Shown: in pieces, positions 1-8,890 of the stretch
Position numbering within the stretch: the stretch's first letter is position 1
Layout of the letters: the number at the start of each line of letters is the position of its first letter
Source: Bradyrhizobium sp. URHD0069
GTDB taxonomy: Bacteria > Pseudomonadota > Alphaproteobacteria > Rhizobiales > Xanthobacteraceae
Length of the DNA stretch: 64,000 nucleotides
NCBI RefSeq assembly: GCF_000701345.1
Contig: NZ_KL370776.1
Span: 129,321 to 193,320 of the forward strand
Direction of reading: 5' to 3'
Program-made: the position numbers and the translations under genes
The notes under the pieces: model-generated
Told to the model about the DNA's origin: nothing
The model's input: the letters and a program-made list of their open reading frames with translations, nothing else
Database searches by the model: none

Positions 1-71
1 GGTAACTTTGGCCTCCCGCGCCGGCTCTTCGCAAATTGATGTGATGAAAAATACTTGAATTGAGGATTTCC

Positions 72-416
72 ATGATTCACCGGATCGCTCTCATGGTGTC
101 GGCTGTTTTGGCCCCTTCAACATTGCCAACCGCCGACGCGCGAGCCCAGGATGTTCCCGGCATCGAAATCTGCACCGCCGAAAAGACCATGGAGCGGCGG
201 ACCAGTTGCCTGCAGAGCAATGTCGATTTCCTGCACAAGACGATTACCAAGCTCAGCGGCGATCATCAACAGAAGCTCGATGCCGCCAACCGGCAGATCG
301 AGGCATTGAAAAGCACGGTCGCCGCCCTGCAGAAGGCGGCTGAGGATCAAAAGAGGAAGGCCGACGCACCGCCGGCCAAGGATAATCCGGCGCCGGCAAA
401 GGAAGGCGCTAAATGA
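72..416 (+). CDS. small secreted coiled-coil protein, unknown function
   Basis: A 114-residue protein with no family I recognise. Residues 1-28 form a typical Sec signal peptide (hydrophobic core ALMVSAVLAPS, likely cleavage after ADARA). The mature part has two cysteines (in EICTAEK and TSCLQSN) that could form a disulfide. From about residue 45 to 95 it is rich in Q/E/K/L with heptad-like spacing, suggesting a coiled coil, and it ends in a Pro/Ala/Lys-rich tail. ATG 72 is chosen over an in-frame TTG at 60 because it starts the signal peptide directly. It probably acts in the periplasm; that is inference from the signal peptide. Confidence 0.6.
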   Translation: MIHRIALMVSAVLAPSTLPTADARAQDVPGIEICTAEKTMERRTSCLQSNVDFLHKTITKLSGDHQQKLDAANRQIEALKSTVAALQKAAEDQKRKADAPPAKDNPAPAKEGAK

Positions 417-565
417 ATTTGCGATAGAATCCACTTGCGTGGTTCCTGGCGCGTGATTGCTTGGCAAGCGATATCGACTTTGCCATAACATCGCGCAACG
501 AAATCGTTGCGCGTGGGCGATCGACACTGAAATCCGCCTGCAAACAAATAGCCCGGGAGGATTTC

Positions 566-1495
566 ATGTCGAATGTTCGCGTACTCGCCACCGATCTTCA
601 ATTTCCGGAAGGGCCGGTGGTCATGCCGGACGGATCGGTGGTGCTGGTCGAAATCCGCGGCCGGCGCCTGACGCGGGTTTGGCCCGACGGGCGCAAGGAG
701 GTGGTCGCGGAAATTCCGGGCGGTCCCAATGGCGCGGCGATCGGACCCGACGGCAAATGCTATATCTGCAACAACGGCGGCTTCGGCTGGATCCCGTCAC
801 GCGGCGCCATAATGCCGGGCGCGCCGGAGCCGCATGAATATATCGGCGGCTCGATCCAGCGCGTCGATCTCGCAACCGGCAAGATCGAAACCCTGTTCGA
901 CAAGTGCGACGAGCATCCGCTGAAGGGGCCGAACGATCTGGTGTTCGACAGGCATGGCGGGCTGTGGTTCACCGATCTCGGCAAGCGCCGCGCGCGCGAT
1001 ATGGATGTCGGCGCGTTTTACTACATCAAGCCCGGGATGAAGGAAATCGTCGAAGGCGCATTCGGTATGCTGTCTCCGAACGGCATCGGACTGTCGCCGG
1101 ACGAAAACACCGTCTACGTCGCGGAGACGCCGACGGCGCGGCTGTGGGCGTTCGATCTGTCCGCGCCGGGCCAGGTCAAACCGCGCGAGGTGATCTATCG
1201 CGGCGAACGCGGCAAGCCGATCGCAGGGCTCGGCGGCTACCAGATGTTCGATTCGCTTGCAGTGGAAGCATCCGGCAATGTCTGCGTGGCGACGCTGATC
1301 TCGGGCTGCATTTCGGTGATCGCGCCTGACGGCACGATCGTCGAGCAGGTGCCGACCGGCGACCGCCTCACCACCAACATCGCCTTCGGCGGCCCCGAAC
1401 TGAAGACCGCCTACATCACGCTATCGGGCAAGGGCGAACTCATTGCGATGGACTGGGCGCGCCCCGGCCTGCCGCTGAATTTCCTGAATAAGTGA
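566..1495 (+). CDS. SMP-30/gluconolactonase-like (LRE family) protein
   Basis: A 309-residue six-bladed beta-propeller of the SMP-30/gluconolactonase/LRE family, which hydrolyses sugar or other lactones using one divalent metal ion. Family signatures are visible: FPEGPV near residue 15 (metal-binding Glu), GPNDLVFD near 120 and SPNGIGLSPDE near 175. There is no signal peptide, so it is expected in the cytoplasm. ATG 566 is chosen because GGGAGG lies at 555-560; the frame is open further upstream but without a ribosome site. It stands alone, and the true substrate cannot be read from sequence. Confidence 0.85.
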   Translation: MSNVRVLATDLQFPEGPVVMPDGSVVLVEIRGRRLTRVWPDGRKEVVAEIPGGPNGAAIGPDGKCYICNNGGFGWIPSRGAIMPGAPEPHEYIGGSIQRVDLATGKIETLFDKCDEHPLKGPNDLVFDRHGGLWFTDLGKRRARDMDVGAFYYIKPGMKEIVEGAFGMLSPNGIGLSPDENTVYVAETPTARLWAFDLSAPGQVKPREVIYRGERGKPIAGLGGYQMFDSLAVEASGNVCVATLISGCISVIAPDGTIVEQVPTGDRLTTNIAFGGPELKTAYITLSGKGELIAMDWARPGLPLNFLNK

Positions 1496-1519
1496 CCTGC
1501 GACAACAAATGCCAATTTT

Positions 1520-1600
1520 CGTCATTGCGAGCAAGGCGAAGCAATCCAAAGCCGCGAAGCAAGGCTGGATTGCTTCGTCGCTACGCTCCTCGCAATGACG
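1520..1600. repeat. palindromic intergenic repeat (GTCATTGCGAG family), copy 1
   Basis: An 81-bp near-perfect inverted repeat starting CGTCATTGCGAG and ending CTCGCAATGACG, with inner arms GAAGCAATCCA and TGGATTGCTTC. A second copy with an internal insertion lies at 10658-10775. It would form a long hairpin and could terminate or stabilise the transcript of the upstream lactonase-like gene; that role is inference. Confidence 0.85.
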
Positions 1601-1621
1601 ACCTGAGGAGCGGAGTGCATA

Positions 1622-2215
1622 ATGGCCTGGCTTGAACCGGTTTCACTGCGTGGCGCGCACGCGCGGCTTGAGCCTCTGTCGCAGGAGCATTGCGAGGGGT
1701 TGATCGAGGCGGTGAAGGATGGCGAGCTGTGGAAGCTCTGGTACACCTTCATTCCGCGCGCCGAAGACATGCGGAAAGAGATCGATCGCCGACTTGGGCT
1801 GCAGGCGGCTGGATCCATGCTGCCATGGACGGTTTTCGATGCTGACGGCACGATCGCGGGCATGACGACCTATATGAACGTCGATGCGCCAAATCGGCGC
1901 GTCGAGATCGGGTCGACCTGGTATGCCAAACGCGTGCAGCGCAGCGCCCTCAATACCCAGTGCAAATTGCTGTTGCTCACCCATGCATTCGAAAAGCTCG
2001 ATTGCATTGCGGTTGAATTCCGCACGCATTTCTTCAATCATGCGAGCCGGCGCGGCATCGAGCGACTAGGCGCCAAGCTCGACGGCATCCTGCGTAGCCA
2101 TCAGATCGCGCCGAACGGAACGCTGCGCGATACCGTGGTGTACAGCATCATTGCCGGCGAATGGCCGACGGTGAAGGCGCATCTCGACTATCAACTGAAT
2201 GAAAAGCCGCGGTAG
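1622..2215 (+). CDS. GNAT family N-acetyltransferase (RimJ/RimL-like)
   Basis: A 197-residue GNAT protein resembling the RimJ/RimL branch, which moves an acetyl group from acetyl-CoA to an amine. Visible hallmarks are the N-terminal LRGAHARLEPL-type strand, the central RRVEIGSTWYAKRVQRSALN region matching the acetyl-CoA pyrophosphate-binding segment, and the C-terminal RTHFFNHASRRGIERLGAK segment usual in this branch. GAGGAGCGGAG just upstream supports ATG 1622. The acceptor substrate is unknown. It reads in the same direction as the next gene (28-bp gap). Confidence 0.8.
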   Translation: MAWLEPVSLRGAHARLEPLSQEHCEGLIEAVKDGELWKLWYTFIPRAEDMRKEIDRRLGLQAAGSMLPWTVFDADGTIAGMTTYMNVDAPNRRVEIGSTWYAKRVQRSALNTQCKLLLLTHAFEKLDCIAVEFRTHFFNHASRRGIERLGAKLDGILRSHQIAPNGTLRDTVVYSIIAGEWPTVKAHLDYQLNEKPR

Positions 2216-2242
2216 CGTGTCGCCGCTGCCGGAATTGGTGTG

Positions 2243-3889
2243 ATGGATACATTCGATTACGTGATCGTGGGCGCAGGCTCCGCCGGCTGCGTGCTCGCCA
2301 ATCGGCTCAGCGAAGATGCTACGACCAGCATCTGCGTGCTCGAAGCAGGGCCCCGCGACTGGCATCCCTACATCCATTTGCCGGCGGGCTTCATCAAGAC
2401 CTTCTACAATACGAGCATCAACTGGTGCTACTCGCAGGAGCCCGGCCCCTGGACCGGAGGCCGGCGCATCTACGCGCCGCGCGGCAAGACGCTCGGCGGC
2501 TCATCCTCGATCAACGGCCATATCTATAATCGCGGCCAGCACCAGGATTTCGACACCTGGGCGCAGCTCGGCAATCGCGGCTGGGGCTATCCTGATGTGC
2601 TGCCCTACTTCAGGCGGCTTGAGCGGCGCGTCGGCGATGGCGATGCCGCGTTCCGTGGCCGGGACGGCGGATTGACCGTCACGGATATCGATTGGAAGGA
2701 TCCGCTCTGCGAGGCCTTCATCGCAGGCGCGATGAGCCTCGGCATACCCCGCAACCCCGATTACAACGGCTCTACGCAGGAGGGCGTCGCCTATGCCCAG
2801 CGAACGATCCACAGGGGCAGGCGCGTCAGCGCGGCGACCGCATTTCTGCGCCCCGCGATGAAGCGGCCGAATGTCGAAGTGCGCACGCACGCGTATGCTA
2901 CCGGAATCATGTTCGAGGGAAAACGCGCGATCGGCGTGCGTTATGCCAAAGGAGGGAAGGGTGGCGTCGCCGCCGAGGTGCGTGCGCGCAAGGAGGTCAT
3001 TCTCGCCGGCGGCGCCTACAATTCGCCGCAGCTTTTGCAATTGTCCGGCGTCGGATCGCCTGATTTGCTACGGTCGCTCGGGATCGAGGTGCGCCACGCG
3101 CTTGCAGGCGTCGGCGAGGGACTGCAGGACCATTACGCGCCGCGCTCGACCGCGCGCGTCAAGAACGCCAGGAGCATCAATGAGCGCGCCCGCGGCCTCC
3201 ATCTGGTGATGGAGGCGATGAAATGGGCGGCGACGGGGAAGGGAATCCTGTCGCTCTCGCCAACGCTGGTCTATTGCTTCTGGCATTCCGGCGAAACCAC
3301 CGAGAGCTCCGATCTGCAACTGACGTTTACGCCCGCGAGTTACGCGGAGGGCGTGCAGGGGCAGCTCGAAACCGAACCCGGCATGACGGTCGCGTCCTGG
3401 CAGCAACGGCCCGAAAGCCGCGGCCATGTCCGTGCTCGCTCGGCCGATCCGTTCGAGCCGCCGATCATTCAAACCAATTATCTGGTCGCAGAGCTCGACC
3501 GCCGCGTCGTGGTCGCTGGCATGAAGCTGGCGCGGCGCCTGCTCTCGTCGGCGCCGCTTGCCCGCTATTACGAGCGCGAGGATTTCCCCGGACCCGACGT
3601 GCAGACCGACGACGAATTTCTGGCGGCGGCAACGCAACGCGGGACTACGACGTTCCATCCGGGGTGCACCTGCCGCATGGGTCCGGCCGACAGCACATGG
3701 GCCGTGGTCGACGACCAGCTGCGGGTGCACGGCTTACAAAATCTGCGCGTGATCGATGCTTCCATCATGCCGCGGATGATCTCGGCCAACCTCAATGCAT
3801 CGACCATGATGATCGCCGACAAGGCGTCGGACCTGATCCGTGGCCGCAGCGCGCCGGAGGCCGCAGCGGTCGGATCAGCAGCTGGCTAG
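2243..3889 (+). CDS. GMC family FAD-dependent oxidoreductase (choline dehydrogenase-like)
   Basis: A 548-residue glucose-methanol-choline oxidoreductase that oxidises an alcohol with FAD. The dinucleotide-binding motif GAGSAGCVLANRLS is at residues 10-23, the FAD contact LGGSSSINGHIYNRG near 85, and the C-terminal HPGCTCRMGP and NLNASTMMIADKASDLI carry the family's active-site His and the FAD-closing segment. Length is normal. ATG 2243 follows an in-frame GTG at 2240. No BetA neighbours (betaine aldehyde dehydrogenase, BetI) are present, so choline is not a safe substrate call. Confidence 0.88.
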   Translation: MDTFDYVIVGAGSAGCVLANRLSEDATTSICVLEAGPRDWHPYIHLPAGFIKTFYNTSINWCYSQEPGPWTGGRRIYAPRGKTLGGSSSINGHIYNRGQHQDFDTWAQLGNRGWGYPDVLPYFRRLERRVGDGDAAFRGRDGGLTVTDIDWKDPLCEAFIAGAMSLGIPRNPDYNGSTQEGVAYAQRTIHRGRRVSAATAFLRPAMKRPNVEVRTHAYATGIMFEGKRAIGVRYAKGGKGGVAAEVRARKEVILAGGAYNSPQLLQLSGVGSPDLLRSLGIEVRHALAGVGEGLQDHYAPRSTARVKNARSINERARGLHLVMEAMKWAATGKGILSLSPTLVYCFWHSGETTESSDLQLTFTPASYAEGVQGQLETEPGMTVASWQQRPESRGHVRARSADPFEPPIIQTNYLVAELDRRVVVAGMKLARRLLSSAPLARYYEREDFPGPDVQTDDEFLAAATQRGTTTFHPGCTCRMGPADSTWAVVDDQLRVHGLQNLRVIDASIMPRMISANLNASTMMIADKASDLIRGRSAPEAAAVGSAAG

Positions 3890-3890
3890 T

Positions 3891-3965
3891 CTGGAGGCTT
3901 CGAGACCTCATTCTGAGGGGCATCGCGAAGCGATGCGTCTCGAAGGATAAAGCCACCGAACTGGA
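3891..3965. repeat. intergenic palindrome (CTCATTCTGAGG / TCTCGAAGGAT family)
   Basis: Short palindromic element between convergent genes: ACCTCATTCTGAGG, a small hairpin CATCGCGAAGCGATG, then GTCTCGAAGGATAAAGCCACCG. Related copies lie near 25150, 36945-37190, 39450-39642 and 48165-48270. It sits where two converging transcripts would meet. Confidence 0.6.
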
Positions 3966-3971
3966 AAGGCG

Positions 3972-4814
3972 CTAAACCTCTCTTCGGCTCAAGAACGCGA
4001 GACGCTCGAACAGGTGCACGTCCTGCTCGTTCTTCAACAGCGCACCATGTAGCGGCGGGATCAGCTTGCGCGGATCGCGCTCCCTGAGCGTTTCCGGCGT
4101 CATCTCCTCGTTGAGCAAGAGCTTGAGCCAGTCCAGCAGCTCCGACGTCGACGGCTTCTTCTTCAGGCCGGGCACTTCCCGCACCTCGAAGAATATCCTC
4201 AAGGCTTCTGCCACCAGGCGTTTTTTGATGCCGGGAAAGTGCACGTCGACGATCCGGCTCATGGTCTCGGCATCGGGAAACTTGATGTAGTGGAAGAAGC
4301 AGCGGCGCAGGAACGCGTCCGGCAGCTCCTTCTCGTTGTTCGACGTGATCATCACGATCGGGCGCAGCTTCGCCTTGATGTTCTCGCCGGTCTCGTAGAC
4401 GAAGAACTCCATGCGATCGAGCTCGAGCAGAAGATCGTTGGGAAATTCGATGTCGGCCTTGTCGATTTCGTCGATCAGAAGCACCGGGCGCTTCTCATGG
4501 GTAAAGGCTTCCCACAATTTTCCACGTTTGATGTAATTGCCGATGTCGGAAACTCTGGCATCGCCGAGCTGGCTGTCGCGCAGCCGCGACACCGCGTCGT
4601 ACTCGTAAAGGCCCTGCTGCGCCTTGGTGGTGGATTTGATGTGCCAGGTCAGAAGCGGCGCACCGAGCGCTTTGGCGACTTCTTCGGCCAGCACGGTTTT
4701 GCCGGTGCCGGGCTCGCCCTTTATCAAGAGCGGGCGCTCGAGCACGATCGAGGCGTTGACGGCGACTTTGAGGTCATCGGTGGCGACATAGTCTTTGGTG
4801 CCGGTAAATTTCAT
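3972..4814 (-). CDS. MoxR-family AAA+ ATPase
   Basis: A 280-residue MoxR-type AAA+ ATPase, a chaperone-like motor that usually works with a von Willebrand factor A protein to activate or assemble a partner complex. Walker A GEPGTGKT is near residue 35, Walker B LLIDEIDKAD near 95, and sensor 1 ITSNNEKELPDAFLRRC near 150. Start ATG 4814 (protein beginning MKFTGTKDY) matches the family start better than an upstream in-frame ATG at 4865. The likely partner is the VWA gene at 5335, here on the opposite strand with a small membrane-protein gene between. Confidence 0.9.
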   Translation of the reverse strand: MKFTGTKDYVATDDLKVAVNASIVLERPLLIKGEPGTGKTVLAEEVAKALGAPLLTWHIKSTTKAQQGLYEYDAVSRLRDSQLGDARVSDIGNYIKRGKLWEAFTHEKRPVLLIDEIDKADIEFPNDLLLELDRMEFFVYETGENIKAKLRPIVMITSNNEKELPDAFLRRCFFHYIKFPDAETMSRIVDVHFPGIKKRLVAEALRIFFEVREVPGLKKKPSTSELLDWLKLLLNEEMTPETLRERDPRKLIPPLHGALLKNEQDVHLFERLAFLSRREV

Positions 4815-4873
4815 CGAGCATTTGCCTTGTTGTTTATTCTTGAGCGCGAACGTGCGCGTCTGCATTAACAGGA

Positions 4874-4898
4874 AATGACCGCCGGCTCGGCGGTCATT
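4874..4898 (-). terminator. hairpin downstream of the GlsB-like gene
   Basis: Perfect 10-bp stem AATGACCGCC / GGCGGTCATT with a 5-base loop, just past the stop of the minus-strand 4918-5163 gene. The T tract after it is weak, so termination may be partial, allowing readthrough into the MoxR gene. Confidence 0.45.
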
Positions 4899-4917
4899 GC
4901 GGGGATGAAGAGCGTTA

Positions 4918-5163
4918 TCAGGCGCGTCTGACCAGCGAGAGAATGACCAGCACGATCACCGCGCCGATGGTGGCGTTGACGATGTCGCGCACCGCGCTGC
5001 CGCCGAGACTGACGCCGAGCTGCGGCAGTAGCCAACTTGCGACCAGCGCGCCGATGATGCCGACCACGATGTTGCCGATCAGCCCGAACCCGGCGCCGCG
5101 CACGATCAGGCCGGCGAGCCAGCCGGCGATCGCACCGATCACGAGTACCGCCAAAATTGTCAT
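4918..5163 (-). CDS. GlsB/YeaQ/YmgE-family small membrane protein
   Basis: An 81-residue inner-membrane protein of the transglycosylase-associated/GlsB (YeaQ, YmgE) family, often linked to stress responses. Three hydrophobic Gly-rich helices are visible: ILAVLVIGAIAGWLAGLIV, FGLIGNIVVGIIGALVASWL and IVNATIGAVIVLVILSLV, with the family's G-x-I-G-N segment between the first two. Despite the name it has no transglycosylase domain. It sits between MoxR and the VWA gene; transcription could continue into MoxR. Confidence 0.85.
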   Translation of the reverse strand: MTILAVLVIGAIAGWLAGLIVRGAGFGLIGNIVVGIIGALVASWLLPQLGVSLGGSAVRDIVNATIGAVIVLVILSLVRRA

Positions 5164-5248
5164 TGATAGTGCCCCGCTGAAAGCCTTGTCGGCTCAATTC
5201 TAATTGAAAAACCCGGCAGGTCTAGGCTGTCAGGCGTGTCTTTTGAAA

Positions 5249-5270
5249 AACGCCGGCGCCTTCCGGCGTT
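5249..5270. other. stable hairpin in the GlsB/VWA intergenic region
   Basis: Stem AACGCCGG / CCGGCGTT with a 6-base loop. Read on the minus strand it is followed by TTTTTC, so it resembles an intrinsic terminator pointing toward the GlsB-like gene. It could block antisense transcription or act as a leader attenuator; neither can be decided here. Its presence argues that coding for the VWA protein starts downstream, at 5335. Confidence 0.4.
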
Positions 5271-5334
5271 AAACGTACCCAGCGCTGCGACGCAGGGCCT
5301 TGACGTGCACGGTCCGGTGGGCAATCTGTACCTT

Positions 5335-6510
5335 ATGTTTCTGCAATTCTTCACATCGCTGCGCGACGCCCAGGTCCCGGTGACCTTGCGCGAATATTTG
5401 ACGCTGATGGAGGCGCTCGACGCCGACCTCGCCGAGCAGACGATGGAGAATTTCTACTATCTCTCGCGCGCCACGCTGGTGAAGGACGAGCGCAATCTCG
5501 ACAAGTTCGATCGCGTGTTCGGCACTGTGTTCAAAGGACTGGAGAGCCTGCTCGACGCCATGGAGAAGGCGGACATCCCTGCCGAATGGCTGAAGAAGCT
5601 CGCGGAGAAATATCTCACCGAAGAAGAGAAGAAGCAGATCGAGGCCATGGGCTGGGACAAGCTCATGGAGACGCTGCGCCAGCGCTTGAAAGAACAGAAG
5701 GGCCGGCACCAGGGCGGCAACAAGTGGATCGGCACCGCCGGCACTTCGCCGTTCGGCGCGGAAGGCTATAATCCGGAAGGCATCCGCATCGGCCAGGAGA
5801 AGAATCGCAATTTCCGCGCCGTGAAAGTGTGGGACCGCCGCGAGTTCAAGGATCTCGACGGCAACGTCGAACTCGGCATCCGCAACATCAAGATCGCGCT
5901 GCGCCGGCTGCGCAAATTCGCCCGCACTGGCGCGCCTGACGAACTCGATCTCGACACCACGATCAAGGAGACTGCGAACCACGGCTATCTCGACGTGCAT
6001 ATGCGTCCCGAGCGGCGCAACGCCGTCAAGGTGCTGGTGTTCTTCGATATCGGCGGCTCGATGGATTCGCACATCGAGCAGGTCGAGGAGCTGTTCTCGG
6101 CGGCGAAGAGCGAATTCAAGCACATGGAATATTTCTATTTCCACAATTGCCTCTATGAGGGCGTGTGGAAGCAGAACCGCCGGCGCTTCACCGACCGGAC
6201 GCCGACCTGGGACGTGCTGCATAAATATCCACACGACTACAAGGTGGTGTTCGTCGGCGACGCCTCGATGTCGCCTTATGAAATCATGGTGCCTGGCGGC
6301 TCCGTCGAACATGTCAATGAAGAGGCCGGATCGGTCTGGCTCGAGCGCATCACGCGCACCTATCCGCACGCGGTGTGGCTCAATCCGGTGGCGCAGCGCC
6401 ACTGGGACTATTCGGAATCCACCACGATCATTCGCCGGCTGTTTTCGGAACGCATGTACCCGATCACGATCGAAGGTCTCGAAGGCGCGATGAAGGAACT
6501 GGTTCGGTAG
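5335..6510 (+). CDS. von Willebrand factor A-domain protein (CoxE-like), MoxR partner
   Basis: A 391-residue cytoplasmic VWA protein of the type paired with MoxR ATPases. The N-terminal half is helical (starting MFLQFFTSLRDAQVPVTL). The C-terminal VWA domain begins near residue 235 with KVLVFFDIGGSMDSH, a MIDAS variant reading DIGGSMD where DxSxS is usual, followed by VVFVGDASMSPYEI. Position 5335 is the family's usual start; the frame is open back to 5236 but crosses a hairpin and has no ribosome site. Its likely partner at 3972-4814 is on the opposite strand. Confidence 0.85.
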   Translation: MFLQFFTSLRDAQVPVTLREYLTLMEALDADLAEQTMENFYYLSRATLVKDERNLDKFDRVFGTVFKGLESLLDAMEKADIPAEWLKKLAEKYLTEEEKKQIEAMGWDKLMETLRQRLKEQKGRHQGGNKWIGTAGTSPFGAEGYNPEGIRIGQEKNRNFRAVKVWDRREFKDLDGNVELGIRNIKIALRRLRKFARTGAPDELDLDTTIKETANHGYLDVHMRPERRNAVKVLVFFDIGGSMDSHIEQVEELFSAAKSEFKHMEYFYFHNCLYEGVWKQNRRRFTDRTPTWDVLHKYPHDYKVVFVGDASMSPYEIMVPGGSVEHVNEEAGSVWLERITRTYPHAVWLNPVAQRHWDYSESTTIIRRLFSERMYPITIEGLEGAMKELVR

Positions 6511-6607
6511 GCGCTGGAGCGCCGCCACGATTTTTGCTTCACCTTCCCGATGGGAGAAGGGAGCTGACCGTCCTCGCCGCAACGTTATAGAACCGAAGGT
6601 AAGACTA

Positions 6608-7021
6608 ATGCCCCAGACCATTCACCGCGGTATCAAGGCCTTGATCGACGAGGCCAATGCGGAGATCGAAACGTTGAGCGCCGCCGATGCGATCGAGGCC
6701 GCAAAAAGCGATGATGTCGTGATCGTCGATATCCGCGATCCCCGCGAGATCGAGCGGGAGGGGCGAATTCCCGGCGCGTTCTCCTGCACCCGCGGCATGC
6801 TCGAGTTCTGGATCGATCCGGCGAGCCCTTATGCCAAGCCGATCTTCCAGCAGGAAAAAAAGTTCATCTTTCATTGCGCTGGCGGTATGCGCTCGGCGCT
6901 GGCGGCGAAAACCGCGCAGGACATGGGATTGAAGCCGGTCGCGCATATGGGCGGCGGGTTCGCCGCCTGGCGCGACGCCGGCGGTCCGGTCGAGAAGCTC
7001 GAGCCGAAGCAGCCGCGGTAA
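6608..7021 (+). CDS. rhodanese-like domain protein
   Basis: A 137-residue single-domain rhodanese-type protein. VVIVDIRDPREIEREG matches the CH2A-type motif and the active-site loop HCAGGMRSALAA carries the catalytic cysteine (near residue 92) with the xGxRS pattern; the C-terminal MGGGFAAWRDAGGPV is also typical. It is expected to carry a persulfide and transfer sulfur in the cytoplasm. AAGGTA lies 8 bp before ATG 6608. The next gene downstream is a two-domain rhodanese relative, so the pair may share a sulfur-transfer role (inference). Confidence 0.85.
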   Translation: MPQTIHRGIKALIDEANAEIETLSAADAIEAAKSDDVVIVDIRDPREIEREGRIPGAFSCTRGMLEFWIDPASPYAKPIFQQEKKFIFHCAGGMRSALAAKTAQDMGLKPVAHMGGGFAAWRDAGGPVEKLEPKQPR

Positions 7022-7133
7022 CGGCGAAGCCGCCACGCAGGGATGACGTTCTCCTGCTCCGTCACCCCGAGGTGCCGCAGCGAAGCGAAGGCCTCGAAGG
7101 GCGACGGACCACCAGCCAAGATCGGAAACCAAA

Positions 7134-7991
7134 ATGCCATCCACCGACGATCCGCTTGTCTCCACCGATTGGCTCGCCGCCCGCGTCGACGATAGCAAAA
7201 TCAAAATCATCGACGCGTCCTACAAGATGCCGGGCGTGCTGCCGCTGCCGTCGGACGACTATCTCGCCGCGCATATTCCAGGCGCGGTGTTTTTCAACGT
7301 CAACACGATTGCCGATCCCAATGACCCGCGGCCGCATATGTATCCTGACGCCGAGCAGTTCGCGCGCGACGTGTCGGCGCTGGGCATCTCCTCGGGCGAT
7401 ACGGTGGTCGCCTATGATTCCGGGACCTGGGTCGCAGCGCCACGGGCATGGTGGATGTTTTTGTCGTTCGGCCATCGCGATGTGAAGGTGCTCAATGGCG
7501 GCTTGCAGAAATGGCTGAGTGAAGGGCGACCCACGCATTCGGGCAAGGTCACGCCGAAGCCTGGAAAATTCCAGGCCAAGCTCGATCCGAGTTTCGTCCG
7601 CAGCAAACAGCAATTGCTCGACAACCTCGCAACGCGCGCCGAGCAATTGGTCGATGCGCGCCCGCGCCCGCGCTTTGAGGGCACTGTTGCCGAGCCATGG
7701 CCGGGCCGCCGCTCCGGTCACATCCCCGGCAGCCGCAACGCGCCCTACGCGGAATTGTTCGACGCCAAGACCGGCGCGATGAAGCCGCTCGACGATTTGC
7801 GGAAAGCCTTCGCGAATGCAGGCGTCGACCTGACAAAACCGATCGTGACGACCTGCGGCTCGGGTGTCTCCGCGCTGGTCTTGACGCTGGCGCTCTATCG
7901 GCTCGGCGTGCGCGGCAGCGCGCTGTATGACGGCTCGTGGGCCGAATGGGGTCTGCCCGACGGACCGCCGCTCGCGACCGGTTCGGCTTGA
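7134..7991 (+). CDS. sseA: 3-mercaptopyruvate/thiosulfate sulfurtransferase
   Basis: A 285-residue two-domain sulfurtransferase. Domain 1 (about 1-150) holds VSTDWLAAR, IIDASYKMP and DTVVAYDSG but no cysteine; domain 2 holds VDARPRPRFEGT and the active loop TCGSGVSAL with catalytic Cys near residue 240. A CGSGV-type loop, rather than the CRKGVT loop of thiosulfate sulfurtransferase, points to 3-mercaptopyruvate as donor. Normal length. It follows the single-domain rhodanese gene by about 110 bp. Confidence 0.87.
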   Translation: MPSTDDPLVSTDWLAARVDDSKIKIIDASYKMPGVLPLPSDDYLAAHIPGAVFFNVNTIADPNDPRPHMYPDAEQFARDVSALGISSGDTVVAYDSGTWVAAPRAWWMFLSFGHRDVKVLNGGLQKWLSEGRPTHSGKVTPKPGKFQAKLDPSFVRSKQQLLDNLATRAEQLVDARPRPRFEGTVAEPWPGRRSGHIPGSRNAPYAELFDAKTGAMKPLDDLRKAFANAGVDLTKPIVTTCGSGVSALVLTLALYRLGVRGSALYDGSWAEWGLPDGPPLATGSA

Positions 7992-8002
7992 TCGAGGAAA
8001 TT

Positions 8003-8890
8003 TCAGCGGCCGCGTGCGGCCGCCGCCGGCTGGACCAGCGGCAGGGCGAACGGATCGGCCGGCTGCTGCGATGCCTGTCGTGCGGCACGCGCGCGCAATG
8101 CCATCTTGCGGCGCTGCGCCGCCTGCGCCTGCAGGCGCTTCTTGGTGGCGCTGCTGTGAGGTTTTGCGTCGGCACCCTGTGCGTGGGCGGCCTCCACGCT
8201 GGCGGTCTTGGTCGGGGCCTGCGTCTCAACGACGACGGGCGGCCCGCCCAGCGTGGCGATTTTCGCCGAGCCAGCGCCGGGCTCCGATGAAACAGGCGCA
8301 TTCGCCTGTTCAGATGTGGCCGGAGCGGATTCAGATGCAGTCGGGGCGGTTTGGTTTGCCGGCGACAAGACTTGTGCCGGCGACGAGAGTTGTTCCGACG
8401 CCGCGATCTTTGGTTCGTGGTCCGAGGCGTGAGCAACGTCGGAGGCTGGCGTATCGGCGGAAGCCGCCGGATCGGCTTGAACCAGCGCAGCTTCGCTCTG
8501 TATCGGACTCTGTACCGGACTTTCCGACACTGGCGCCTCGGGCTTCGCGCTGTCTGGCGGCGATGAATCCTCGCTCCCCAGCGCGGCGGTCTTTTCAGGC
8601 TCGGCCGGCGTGGAGGTGATCGCAGCCGGCTCCAGCGGCGCCGCAAGCGCGGGAAGATCGTCCGATGCCTTCTGCTCCGTGGCCGGCGGATCGACGCGCA
8701 GCATGCTCAGCGCCGGTCTTGTGGCTTCGACCGGCTGCGCGAACCTCCTTTCGGGGGGCGCATGCCAGGATGGGTTGCTGGCAAATTCCTCATGTGCCGC
8801 GCGCAGCAGTGCTGCCACGCCCAACCCGAACACCAGTACCGACATCGACAATACGATCGCGGCGAATAAGAAACGGAAGCCGGGGAGCAT
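8003..8890 (-). CDS. membrane-anchored Pro/Ala/Ser-rich protein, unknown function
   Basis: A 295-residue protein with one N-terminal membrane helix (FLFAAIVLSMSVLVFGLGVAALL, residues 7-30) followed by a long disordered Ala/Pro/Glu/Ser/Thr-rich region, and a short basic C-terminal helix-like segment RLQAQAAQRRKMALRARAARQ. No catalytic motif is visible. It is likely a single-pass inner-membrane protein with a periplasmic or cytoplasmic flexible tail. It converges on sseA with only 11 bp between stops. Confidence 0.6.
   Translation of the reverse strand: MLPGFRFLFAAIVLSMSVLVFGLGVAALLRAAHEEFASNPSWHAPPERRFAQPVEATRPALSMLRVDPPATEQKASDDLPALAAPLEPAAITSTPAEPEKTAALGSEDSSPPDSAKPEAPVSESPVQSPIQSEAALVQADPAASADTPASDVAHASDHEPKIAASEQLSSPAQVLSPANQTAPTASESAPATSEQANAPVSSEPGAGSAKIATLGGPPVVVETQAPTKTASVEAAHAQGADAKPHSSATKKRLQAQAAQRRKMALRARAARQASQQPADPFALPLVQPAAAARGR

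Noticed and set aside
5269..6621. 450-codon minus-strand open frame opposite the VWA gene
   Set aside because: Antisense shadow; His/Glu/Leu-rich composition typical of reversed codons.
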